In this document: piece after piece, positions 55,015 through 64,000 of the stretch | Numbering within the stretch: position 1 is the stretch's first letter | Layout of the letters: each line of letters starts with the position of its first letter | NCBI GenBank assembly: GCA_020634815.1 | Contig: JACKBA010000002.1 | Location: forward strand, 62,001 to 126,000 | DNA: 64,000 nt | From: Caldilineaceae bacterium | Lineage (GTDB): Bacteria; Chloroflexota; Anaerolineae; Caldilineales; Caldilineaceae | Reading direction: 5' to 3' | The notes under the pieces: model-generated | What the model saw: only the letters and a program-made list of their open reading frames with translations | Told to the model about the DNA's origin: nothing | Database searches by the model: none | Translations under genes and position numbers: made by a program

Positions 55015-58000
55015 ATGACAAGCCGAAAAGTAGACTCTGTTGGGAGCGGCGCCGCCTTGTTGCCGCTTCTGCACCTGGCCGGCATGCCCACCTGGGAGAT
55101 GCCGCACCTGACCAGTTTGAACCGCCTGCCCCCGCGTGCGACCCTCATCCCATACCCCAGCGCCGGCGATGCCTTGCAGCGCCCGCGCGAAGAGTCACCG
55201 TGGTTTCACCTGCTCAACGGCGTGTGGGACTTCAAGATCTTCGGCCGGCCCGAACAGGTGACGCACGCCGCGGTCGAACAGGGCGCGTGGTCGCCGATTG
55301 CCGTGCCGGGCGACTGGACGGTGCAGGGCTACGGTCGCCCGCACTACACCAACGTGCAGATGCCCTTCCCCAACCTGCCGCCCGATGTGCCGGACGAGAA
55401 TCCCACCGGCGTCTACCGGCGCACCTTCACCATTCCCGCCGGCTGGCACGATCGCCGCATCGTGCTCCACTTCGGCGGCTGCGAAGGCGCGCTCTACGTG
55501 CACGTCAACGGCGAGCCCGTCGGGCTGAACAAGGATGCGCGCACGCCCGCCGAGTTCGACATTACCGGCCGCGTGCGCTTGGATGGCGAGAACGAATTGC
55601 TGGTCGTCGTCACGCAGTGGTCGGACGCGGCCTTCGTCGAAGACCAGGATATGTGGTGGCACGCCGGCTTGCAGCGCGAGGTCTTTCTTTACGCCACCGG
55701 CACGCCGCACCTGCAAGATGTCTTCGCCGACGGCGATCTCGACGAGAGCCTGACCGACGGCATCCTGCGTATCACGGCCAAGGTTGGCTTCCCCGGCGGC
55801 GACTGCACGGGATGCTCCGTTGAGGCGCAACTCTTCGACAGCCGCGGCAAGGCCGTGCTGCGCAAGCCGCTCCACGCTGCCTGCGGCGATCGCTATCTGC
55901 CGCAGGGCGAGGTCCGCTTCGAGCAGGTGGTGAAGAAGCCGAAGCAGTGGTCGGCCGAGACGCCGGAGCGCTACACGCTGGTCGTCACGCTCAAGACGCC
56001 GGCGGGCGAGGAGAGCAGCCGCTGCACCGTGGGCTTCCGCAAGATCGAGATACGCGACCGTTCGCTGCTGATCAACGGCAAGCGCGTGCTTATCAAGGGC
56101 ATGAACCTGCACGATCACGATGACGTCGCCGGCCGTGCCCTCACGCGCGAACACATGGAATCCGACCTCAAGCGCATGAAGCAGTACAACGTCAACGCCA
56201 TCCGCACGTCGCACTACCCGAAAGACCCGCTGTTTTACGACCTGTGCGACGAGTATGGCTTCTACGTCGTCGACGAGGCCAACATCGAGTCGCACGCCTT
56301 TTTCCGCGAGGTCTGCCGCGACCCGCGCTACACGCTCGCTTTTGTCGAGCGCGTGCAGAACATGGTCGAGCGCGACAAGAATCACCCGTGCATCATCTTC
56401 TGGTCGCTGGGCAACGAGAGCGGCTACGGCCCCAACCACGACGCGGCGGCAGGCTGGGTGCGCGGCTTCGACCCGAGCCGCCCGCTGCACTACGAGGGCG
56501 CCATCTCCATCTGGGCCGGCGGCGACATGCAGGGGGGCGAGCGCGTCACCGACGTCATGTGCCCCATGTACCCGCAGATCGCGCGCATCATCGAATACTC
56601 GGAGAAGAACGCCGACCCGCGGCCGCTGATCATGTGCGAGTATTCGCACGCCATGGGCAACAGCAACGGCAGCTTGGCCGACTACTGGGCCGCCTTCGAG
56701 AAGTATCCGGCGCTCCAGGGTGGCTACATCTGGGAGTGGGTCGACCACGGCATCCGCCAGAGCGCGCCGGACGGCACAACCTACTGGGCGTACGGCGGCG
56801 ACTTCGACGACGTGCCCAACGACGCCAACTTCTGCACCGACGGCATCGTCTGGCCCGATCGCACGCCCCACCCGGCGCTCAACGAGTTCAAGTACCTGGC
56901 GCAGCCCGTGCGCGTCGAGGCGGTGAATCTCAAGCAGGGACGCATCCGCATCGTCAACAAGCAGGATTTCGTCGGGCTGGACGGGCTGCGCGGCGAGTGG
57001 GAACTGGCCGACGAGGGCGTGGTCCTCGCCAAGGGCAAGCTGCCCGCGCTGGAGGCCGCGCCGGGTGAGGCCATGGCCGTCACGCTCGACGAGGCACTAC
57101 TCTGGCTCAGCGGCAAGGAGAAGGCGACAGGCGAGTGCTTCCTCACCTTCCGTTTCTTCCAGCGTCGCGCCACGCTCTGGGCGCCGGCGGGATACGAAGT
57201 GGGCTGGTCGCAACTGGCCGCGCCGGTGAAGACGCAGGCCGCCAAGGCAGGGAGAGGGGGAGCGAGGGAGATTGTCGAGGCCTCTGAGCGCGGCGGACAG
57301 ATCGTGCTGCGTGTGGGCGACGTCGAAGCCGTTTTCGAGCGCGAGAACGGGTTGCTTGCCGGCTTTGGCCACCAGGGCAAAAACCTGCTCCTGCGCGGGC
57401 CGCAGCTCAATGTCTGGCGCGCGGCGACCGACAACGACGGCATCAAGCTCATGGAGCAGCCGGAGTGGAAGGTGCTGCCGCGCTGGCTGGCGCTGGGTCT
57501 GCCTGAACTGCGCCACCGCCTCGATGCCATCCGCCTGGTCGAAGGCGAGGATGGCGCGCCGGTCGTGGAGGTCGTCACCAGCGCCACGGGGCGCAAGAAG
57601 TGGGGCGACTTCACGCACGTGCAGCGCTTCAGCCTGCTGCCCGGCGGCACGCTCGCCGTCGACAACGAGGTGCGGCTGGGTGACGGCGTCAGCGATGTGC
57701 CGCGCATCGGCGTGAGCCTGGTGCTGCCCGCCGCGCTGGAATCGCTGACCTGGTTCGGCCGCGGCCCGTGGGAGAACTACAGCGACCGCAAGACATCGAC
57801 GCTGGTCGGTCGCTACCAGAGCACGGTGGCGGAGCAGTATGTCCCCTACATCATGCCGCAGGAGAATGGCCACAAGACTGACGTGCGCTGGCTGACCCTC
57901 ACCGACGGCAAGGGGCAAGGCGTGCGTGTGAGCGGCGCGCCGACCATCGAGTTCTCGGCCAGCCACTTCACCGCCGGCGATCTCTTCCAGGCGCGCCACA

Positions 58001-58152
58001 CCTACGAGCTGGCGCCGCGGCCGGAGATCTACCTGAACCTGGACCTGGCGCAGCGTGGCCTGGGCACCGCAAGCTGCGGCCCGGACACACTGCCGGAGTA
58101 CTGCCTGCTGGAGCCGCTCTATCGCTTCGCCTACCGGCTGAGCGCCGAGTAA
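55015..58152 (+). CDS. lacZ: Glycoside hydrolase family 2 beta-galactosidase
   Basis: 1045 residues, LacZ-type architecture: sugar-binding jelly-roll (NPTGVYRRTFTIPAGW, HFGGCEGALYVHVNGE), immunoglobulin-like domain, TIM barrel with acid/base Glu468 (WSLGNESGYG) and nucleophile Glu542 (IMCEYSHAMGNS), and the C-terminal Bgal_small_N domain (WFGRGPWENYSDRK). WDFKIF and QDMWWHAGLQREVF are standard. No signal peptide, so cytoplasmic. ATG 55015 has AGGAAA upstream. It hydrolyses beta-galactosides; exact specificity is unknown. With GH31 it supports use of imported oligosaccharides. Confidence 0.93.
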   Translation: MTSRKVDSVGSGAALLPLLHLAGMPTWEMPHLTSLNRLPPRATLIPYPSAGDALQRPREESPWFHLLNGVWDFKIFGRPEQVTHAAVEQGAWSPIAVPGDWTVQGYGRPHYTNVQMPFPNLPPDVPDENPTGVYRRTFTIPAGWHDRRIVLHFGGCEGALYVHVNGEPVGLNKDARTPAEFDITGRVRLDGENELLVVVTQWSDAAFVEDQDMWWHAGLQREVFLYATGTPHLQDVFADGDLDESLTDGILRITAKVGFPGGDCTGCSVEAQLFDSRGKAVLRKPLHAACGDRYLPQGEVRFEQVVKKPKQWSAETPERYTLVVTLKTPAGEESSRCTVGFRKIEIRDRSLLINGKRVLIKGMNLHDHDDVAGRALTREHMESDLKRMKQYNVNAIRTSHYPKDPLFYDLCDEYGFYVVDEANIESHAFFREVCRDPRYTLAFVERVQNMVERDKNHPCIIFWSLGNESGYGPNHDAAAGWVRGFDPSRPLHYEGAISIWAGGDMQGGERVTDVMCPMYPQIARIIEYSEKNADPRPLIMCEYSHAMGNSNGSLADYWAAFEKYPALQGGYIWEWVDHGIRQSAPDGTTYWAYGGDFDDVPNDANFCTDGIVWPDRTPHPALNEFKYLAQPVRVEAVNLKQGRIRIVNKQDFVGLDGLRGEWELADEGVVLAKGKLPALEAAPGEAMAVTLDEALLWLSGKEKATGECFLTFRFFQRRATLWAPAGYEVGWSQLAAPVKTQAAKAGRGGAREIVEASERGGQIVLRVGDVEAVFERENGLLAGFGHQGKNLLLRGPQLNVWRAATDNDGIKLMEQPEWKVLPRWLALGLPELRHRLDAIRLVEGEDGAPVVEVVTSATGRKKWGDFTHVQRFSLLPGGTLAVDNEVRLGDGVSDVPRIGVSLVLPAALESLTWFGRGPWENYSDRKTSTLVGRYQSTVAEQYVPYIMPQENGHKTDVRWLTLTDGKGQGVRVSGAPTIEFSASHFTAGDLFQARHTYELAPRPEIYLNLDLAQRGLGTASCGPDTLPEYCLLEPLYRFAYRLSAE

Positions 58153-58197
58153 CTGGCCGGCCGGTAGGGTCGATCTGACCGTTATTGCATCCTGTCG

Positions 58198-58238
58198 TGG
58201 TTGGGCGACGAAGCGGGGCATCCGTCGTCGCCCAACCA
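58198..58238. terminator. Perfect 14-bp hairpin between lacZ and the oxidoreductase
   Basis: Arms 58198-58211 and 58225-58238 are perfectly complementary with a 13-base loop. No T-tract. It lies 20 bases before the ATG of the oxidoreductase and could act as terminator or could affect translation of the next gene. Confidence 0.65.
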
Positions 58239-58257
58239 TCCTTCCACGGTGGCGCCG

Positions 58258-59676
<1,419 letters not shown>

Positions 59677-59712
59677 ACGCTGCAATGAGAACGGCGGTGG
59701 GGAAGGCGAAGA

Positions 59713-60015
59713 CTAACTGAGGCGTTCAAGCAGCGCGCTCAAATCTCCGTAGTCGTAGGGAGGGCGTTTCCGCACTGCGATGATATCGACGACGTGGTCG
59801 GCGTCATGAACGACGTACACAATTCTCCATCGCTCTAGCCGGATGCGGCGAAGCTCACCTGGAATGTTGTCGGCGTCCAGCGCTTTACTGCGCTGCGGGC
59901 GCGGTGCGGCGGCGAGGTCATGAATCGCACGCCTGATGCGCTGGCGGATGTGGCCTGGTAATTTCCTGATGTCATCAAGCGCTTCCGGCGTCACAAAAAC
60001 TGTGTACGCGGTCAA
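59713..60015 (-). CDS. RelE/ParE-type toxin
   Basis: About 100 residues: YTVFVTPEALDDIRKLPGHIRQRIRRAIHDLA, GELRRIRLERWRIVYVVHDADHVVDIIAVRKR. These are the helical hairpin, central strands and basic C-terminal strand of RelE-fold ribonuclease toxins. The likely start is TTG 60015, which overlaps the antitoxin stop (TTGA). An ATG at 60042 would overlap it by 31 bases. Confidence 0.82.
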   Translation of the reverse strand: MTAYTVFVTPEALDDIRKLPGHIRQRIRRAIHDLAAAPRPQRSKALDADNIPGELRRIRLERWRIVYVVHDADHVVDIIAVRKRPPYDYGDLSALLERLS

Positions 60016-60236
60016 TCTAGGTCGCCCTCGATTTCTTCCCAACGCAACCAGCCTGCTCTGGTGCGATCTCCGCCGGCATCTTTGAGCGTGCGATAGGCCT
60101 CGCGTGCACTTTGTGCGTCTTCAATGTTTTCAAGCCATTCGATGAGCGCTTCCCAGTCGTCACCGTCGACCACCGCGACTCGCTTCCCGTCAACGGTCAC
60201 AAATTGCACTGACTGTAGGGCTTCCAATCCGTTCAT
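60012..60236 (-). CDS. Phd/YefM-like antitoxin
   Basis: About 74 residues: SVQFVTVDGKRVAVVDGDDWEALIEWLENIED is the Phd-like core; the acidic C-terminus (WEEIEGDLD) would wrap the toxin. ATG 60236 has GGGAG at a suitable distance. Antitoxin-first order, coupled to the RelE-like toxin by a 4-base overlap. Confidence 0.78.
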   Translation of the reverse strand: MNGLEALQSVQFVTVDGKRVAVVDGDDWEALIEWLENIEDAQSAREAYRTLKDAGGDRTRAGWLRWEEIEGDLD

Positions 60237-60370
60237 AGGATTCTCCCAATCCGCCACAGATTACCTATGACTGAGTATAGCACGGCGCTAATTGCGATTG
60301 GAAACGCGCTGCGTATGCCGCCGTTATCCTTACCCGGTTCAAGGTTCTCCACCCTTGAAACTGAGTGTTC

Positions 60371-63040
60371 TCACTTCAGATTGACGGTTCCGCGCGTACC
60401 GTCGATAGTGATCTCCTGCCCGTCGCGGATGCGCTGCGTCGCCTGCGGCACGTTGACCACGGCCGGCAGCCCGTACTCGCGCGCGACGATGGCGCCGTGC
60501 GAGAGCGTGCCGCCAATCTCCAGCACCGCGCCGCCGATGATGGAGAAGACCGGCGTCCAGCCCGGGTCGGTGGCACGCGTCACCAGGATGTCGCCGGGCG
60601 CCAGGGTGGATGCCTCCTGCGGCGTCATCACCACGCGCGCGCGACCGGTGACCTGGCCTGGGCTGGCCGCCATGCCCGTCAGTGTATTGCCGTCCTGGAC
60701 GGCGACTGCTACGGGGACGCGGTGCCGGTCCAGGGCATCGGGCGTGGGCTGGGTGAACCAGTAGGCGTACGCGGCGCGGCGCCCCGCGGCTTTGGCGCGC
60801 AGGTCCAGCCCGGCCGCGGCCGGATCGCGCGTTGTGGTGACCGCCGTCAACTCCTCCGCAACCAGGAAGAAGACGTCGGACGGGTCGTCCAGCCAGCCGC
60901 GCGCGGCCCAGCGCTCGCCCAGCACGGCGTAGAGGTGACGCATGGGCAGCAGCAGCTTGACCACGTAGTTCTGGCCGTTGTCGCGCATGCGTGTGAAGTA
61001 GTGCAGTTTTTCCAGGTTGCGGCGGAACGAACCGCGCTGGAAGCGATTGAGCCGCGCCTCGACCTGCGCGGTAGCCTCCTCACGGCGGCGTGCCGCGTCG
61101 GCACTGACGGCGGCCGGCGCGCTGCTCATCGCCAGGTAGGTGGCGACGGACTGGATTATCTGCTCCGGCGCTTCCGCCCAGCGCGGGTAGAGCAGCTCGG
61201 CCTCGACCATGCAGCGGTGGCCGTGGCGCTGGAGGAAGCGATCCAACTGGGCGAAAAACGGCTTCGCGGCCGGCGCGGCGCGCAGGGCTGCCAGAGCCGC
61301 GGCCGGTTCCTGCTCCGTCACCAGGCTATCCAATCCCGCCGCGCGCAGCATCTGCGCCATCTCCCACAGGTCGGGCGCGATCTCGGCGGCGATGACACCC
61401 GACAGCCCGCCGGCCAGCGTCTGCGCCAGCGCGGCGTCGCCCATGTGCTTCGCCACGAACGTCTCCATCTGCGTCAGCGCCGACATGGAGAGCGAGGTCG
61501 CGTTGGTGTGCCAGGCGATGGCGTCGAGGATGCGTGCAAACCACACGTCGCGCGCCTCGTCGAGCAACTGGGCGTCGTCGACGTCGCTCAGATCGCGCGC
61601 CATGAAGTCGTCGACCCATTGGTCGATCTTCGGGAATTCTGCCTCGAAGCGCCGGACATTGGGTTCCCAACTCCTCGCCACGCGCCAATAGACGGGCAGG
61701 TGGCGCAGCACCTTGCCAAGCTGCCAGCCGTCGGCGCCCTGCGGCCGCGCGCCGGGGTGGGTCAGCCCGCTGGCGATCATCGCCAGCGGCATGCCCAGGC
61801 CGTGCGTGTAGGCATAGAGCAGCGCACCTTCGTTGAGCCAGGCGTGGCCGAAGGCGCGCATGTTCCAGCGGATCTTGCCGGCGTAGGGCGCCTTCAAGCC
61901 ATCGACCATGCGGTCCATGCTGACCTGCGTCATGGGTTCGGAGATGGACCACGTCAGTGGCGTGACGGGGTCGGGCCAGCGCTCACCCAGATCCTGCTGC
62001 GTCCAGAAGTCGAAGGGCTGCGCTTCCAGGCCGCCGAGCTGCGGCCAGTCGTCGTCGCCCGGCACGCCGGCGGGTGCGGCCAGCGTCGTCACCGGCCGCG
62101 ACTGGAGCAGGATCACCGTGCCGCCGGCAACGGCCCATTCGACATCCTGCGGGCCGCCAAACAGAGATTCCAATTCGCGACCCAGGCGCACCAACTCGGC
62201 GACCTGTTCTTCGTCGATGGCTTGCGCGCTGCGTCGCGCCGTATCCACGGCGACTTCGTCCGTGCCGCCCGCAACCGCAGCCGTCATCACAGCCTTGTCG
62301 CCCAGGGCTACCTCCTTGACGCGCCCGTCTGCCTTAGCGGCGATGATGGTGTCGGGATTGACGCGGCCGGCCACCAGCGCCTCGCCCAGCCCCCACGTGG
62401 CGTTGATGACCATCTCGTCCGCCGCGCCGGTGACGGGGTTGATCGTAAAGAGCACGCCCGCCGCATCGGCCGGCGCCATGGCCTGCACGACGACGGCCAG
62501 GCTCACCTGCGCCGGGTCGATGCCCTGCCGGTGGCGGTAGGCCATGGCGCGCGCCGTCCACAGGCTGCCCCAGCAGCGCTTGACCGCATCGAGCAGCGCG
62601 GCGTCGCCCGTGATGTTGAGGTAGGTGTCCTGCTGGCCGGCAAAGCTGGCGTCGGGCAAATCTTCGGCCGTGGCGGAGGAGCGCACGGCGACCGGCGCTG
62701 CTTTGCCGAGCGCGGCGTAGGCGGCAAGGATCGGCGCCGCCAGTTCATCCGGCAGCGGGGCGGCGGTAAAGGCCTGGCGAAGCTGTGCCGAGGCGCCTTC
62801 GAAGCTGGCTGCGCTGGCCGGATCGATGGCCTGCCACTGTGTCGCGATGAGCGGGGCCAGGCCGGCCGCCGCCACGAACGCGCGATAGGCCGCGGTCGTC
62901 ACCACGAAGCCGTCGGGCACCGGCAGCCCGGCGCGCACCATCGCCCCCAGGTTGGCGCCCTTGCCGCCGGCCACCTCCAGGGTGATCTCTTCCGCAAGCT
63001 GGCGGGTCACGCTCTCATTGATCAAACTCGTTGTAGCCAT
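60371..63040 (-). CDS. PEP-utilizing phosphotransferase, rifampicin-phosphotransferase-like
   Basis: 889 residues. An N-terminal PPDK-type ATP-binding domain (VAGGKGANLGAMVRAGLPVPDGFVVTT, VRSSATAEDLPDASFAGQQDTYLNI, VLFTINPVTG) is followed by a helical central region (~350-790) and a C-terminal swivelling domain with phospho-His848 (EIGGTLSHGAIVAREYGLPAVV). The PEP/pyruvate TIM barrel is absent, so it is not a standard PEP synthase; order and length match rifampicin phosphotransferase. The central domain would bind an unknown substrate. ATG 63040 has GGGAGAG. Upstream in-frame sequence is repeat DNA. Confidence 0.8.
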   Translation of the reverse strand: MATTSLINESVTRQLAEEITLEVAGGKGANLGAMVRAGLPVPDGFVVTTAAYRAFVAAAGLAPLIATQWQAIDPASAASFEGASAQLRQAFTAAPLPDELAAPILAAYAALGKAAPVAVRSSATAEDLPDASFAGQQDTYLNITGDAALLDAVKRCWGSLWTARAMAYRHRQGIDPAQVSLAVVVQAMAPADAAGVLFTINPVTGAADEMVINATWGLGEALVAGRVNPDTIIAAKADGRVKEVALGDKAVMTAAVAGGTDEVAVDTARRSAQAIDEEQVAELVRLGRELESLFGGPQDVEWAVAGGTVILLQSRPVTTLAAPAGVPGDDDWPQLGGLEAQPFDFWTQQDLGERWPDPVTPLTWSISEPMTQVSMDRMVDGLKAPYAGKIRWNMRAFGHAWLNEGALLYAYTHGLGMPLAMIASGLTHPGARPQGADGWQLGKVLRHLPVYWRVARSWEPNVRRFEAEFPKIDQWVDDFMARDLSDVDDAQLLDEARDVWFARILDAIAWHTNATSLSMSALTQMETFVAKHMGDAALAQTLAGGLSGVIAAEIAPDLWEMAQMLRAAGLDSLVTEQEPAAALAALRAAPAAKPFFAQLDRFLQRHGHRCMVEAELLYPRWAEAPEQIIQSVATYLAMSSAPAAVSADAARRREEATAQVEARLNRFQRGSFRRNLEKLHYFTRMRDNGQNYVVKLLLPMRHLYAVLGERWAARGWLDDPSDVFFLVAEELTAVTTTRDPAAAGLDLRAKAAGRRAAYAYWFTQPTPDALDRHRVPVAVAVQDGNTLTGMAASPGQVTGRARVVMTPQEASTLAPGDILVTRATDPGWTPVFSIIGGAVLEIGGTLSHGAIVAREYGLPAVVNVPQATQRIRDGQEITIDGTRGTVNLK

Positions 63041-63059
63041 CCAGGTCTCTCCCATCTGC

Positions 63060-63171
63060 GTAGTAACGACTTCAGTCGTTTTGCCGGGCACGGAGCGGCT
63101 AAAGCCGCCACTACCTGTAGTAACGACTGAAGTCGTTTTGCCAGGCACGGAGCGGCTGAAGCCGCTACTAC
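63060..63171. repeat. REP-like inverted repeats (family C), two tandem copies
   Basis: Copy 1 at 63060-63114 and copy 2 at 63117-63171. Each has GTAGTAACGACT...AGTCGTT, a spacer TTTGCC-GGCACGG, then AGCGGCT...AGCCGC-ACTAC. They match the element at 16741-16794. Copy 2 supplies the TAG stop codon of the TetR gene. Confidence 0.85.
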
Positions 63172-63788
63172 GCGTCGGTGGCCGATTCGGCCGGTGCTTC
63201 CGTGATGCCGTCCAGTAGCGCATCCACCATCATGTCGATCCATTCCTCCGGCGAGTAGGCCGCGCGCGCGTCTTCCGGACTGTAGCGCGCGGTGACGACG
63301 TAGCCCGCCGCGATCGTGTCCAGCAGGCGCATGAGCACAATGGTGGGCATGGGTTTCAGCCCCGGCAGCGTCTGGATGTAGGCGATGTAGTCGTGCAGCG
63401 GCGTCGCCAGTTCCGGGAAGATGCGCTGGATGTTGACGCCGCCGAACTCGCCCAGGTCGATCTGCACCAGCTTGAGATATTCGTAGTAGCGCTGGCTGAT
63501 GGGCAGCCAGGCACGCAGGTAGTTGCGGATGACTTCGGGCGCATTTTCGCCACGCGCGGCGGCAAACATGGCGCGCATTTCGTCGACCGGCGCGGCCATC
63601 TCCAGCAACTCGGCAAAGAGCGCCTCCTTGCTGGCGAAGTGATTGTAGATGCCGCCCACGGCGCGGTTGCCGGCGGCCTTGGCGATGTCGCGCAGGCTGG
63701 TGCTGGCGTAGCCCTTGGTAATGAAGAGCTTCCAGGCGGCGTTCAGGATTTCGCTGCGCGCCTCTTCCCCTTTGGCGGTAGTGGTCAT
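63168..63788 (-). CDS. TetR-family transcriptional regulator
   Basis: 206 residues. The N-terminal HTH (RSEILNAAWKLFITKGYASTSLRDIAKAAG, GGIYNHFASKEALFAELLEM) is typical TetR. The C-terminal helical ligand domain (QRYYEYLKLVQIDLGEFGG) is unclassified. It lies upstream of the PEP-utilizing enzyme on the same strand, 127 bases apart, separated by the REP copies, and is a likely regulator of it. Its own promoter region carries a palindromic operator. Confidence 0.9.
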   Translation of the reverse strand: MTTTAKGEEARSEILNAAWKLFITKGYASTSLRDIAKAAGNRAVGGIYNHFASKEALFAELLEMAAPVDEMRAMFAAARGENAPEVIRNYLRAWLPISQRYYEYLKLVQIDLGEFGGVNIQRIFPELATPLHDYIAYIQTLPGLKPMPTIVLMRLLDTIAAGYVVTARYSPEDARAAYSPEEWIDMMVDALLDGITEAPAESATDA

Positions 63789-63809
63789 GTCGTTGCATTA
63801 CTTTTTGTG

Positions 63810-63859
63810 AATGAACGTTCGTTCATTTTTATGATAGCCGCAGGCTGGCGGCATGTCAA
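63810..63859 (-). promoter_or_regulatory. tetR promoter and TetR operator
   Basis: On the minus strand, TTGACA (63854-63859), 17 bases, TATCAT (63831-63836). Between the -10 and the gene, AATGAACG-TT-CGTTCATT (63810-63827) is a perfect 8-base inverted repeat around 2 bases. It spans the predicted start, so TetR binding would block its own transcription. Confidence 0.8.
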
Positions 63860-63960
63860 ACGAGGATGTGTCTCATATGACACGGCGGATCATTTGGTCG
63901 CTCTGTGCGCTTCCGGTAAACTGGGAAGACTCTGGTAATCCGGCAGCATGTGAGGAACCT

Positions 63961-64000
63961 GTGTTTGAGCTAGTCTTTCTGGGTACATCGGCCTCGGCGC
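63961..64000 (+). CDS. RNase Z/metallo-beta-lactamase-fold protein, first 13 codons
   Basis: GTG 63961 follows TGAGGA. The visible FELVFLGTSASA is the characteristic opening strand of RNase Z-like metallo-beta-lactamases (LGTSAS). The gene continues beyond the window, so the assignment rests on this motif only. Confidence 0.6.
   Translation, partial: MFELVFLGTSASA

Overview
The window is a 64 kb piece of a high-GC bacterial chromosome. The gene families suggest a filamentous or heterotrophic Chloroflexota (Anaerolineae/Caldilineae-like). This is inferred from the style of the family-5 lipoproteins, Uma2 and HicAB modules, DUF6391, the RHH/retropepsin pair and interspersed short repeats inside coding linkers. 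No rRNA or tRNA gene was seen to confirm it.

Layout. 1-5.0 kb: tail of a metallophosphoesterase, an HD phosphohydrolase translationally coupled to RimO, a MerR-like coiled-coil protein, a DUF1232 membrane protein and an XPB/Ssl2-like helicase-associated protein. 5.1-13.5 kb: two peptide/nickel-type ABC import modules, each binding lipoprotein + DppB-like + DppC-like permease, with no ATPase gene nearby. The second binding protein is circularly permuted. 13.5-24 kb: HicAB, a nucleotidyltransferase pair, Mn-type superoxide dismutase, a methyltransferase coupled to a DksA/YteA-like protein, a metallophosphoesterase, transketolase, DUF6391, HolA and RecF. 24-31.2 kb: a large UvrD-like helicase, Uma2, an MtaB-type methylthiotransferase, a double GNAT and an APH-type kinase. 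31.2-33.8 kb: an IS3-family element inserted among truncated genes, then short tandem repeats.

33.8-45.3 kb is the most striking locus: an acyl-CoA dehydrogenase followed by a 3212-residue PUFA-synthase-like megasynthase (KS-AT-KS-six ACP-like domains-KR-DH). All six ACP-like domains carry Thr where the phosphopantetheinyl Ser is expected. Their linkers are built from the same short repeats that lie between genes elsewhere in the window.

45.4-54.9 kb is a plastic accessory region: a double ribbon-helix-helix protein with a retropepsin-like protease, a duplicated 5' fragment of a GH31 gene, a lower-GC beta-propeller gene, the intact GH31 glucosidase with an in-frame palindromic insertion, and an acyl-CoA carboxylase operon whose carboxyltransferase and biotin carboxylase are decayed while the biotin carrier gene is intact. 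55-64 kb: a GH2 beta-galactosidase, a DAO-type oxidoreductase, a RelE/Phd-like pair, a rifampicin-phosphotransferase-like PEP-utilizing enzyme, a TetR regulator with a clear promoter and operator, and the start of an RNase Z-like gene.

Functionally the window points to a heterotroph that imports oligopeptides or oligosaccharides, hydrolyses glycosides (GH31, GH2), and makes an unidentified lipid or polyketide. At least five short repeat families occur here, several inside or at the edges of genes.
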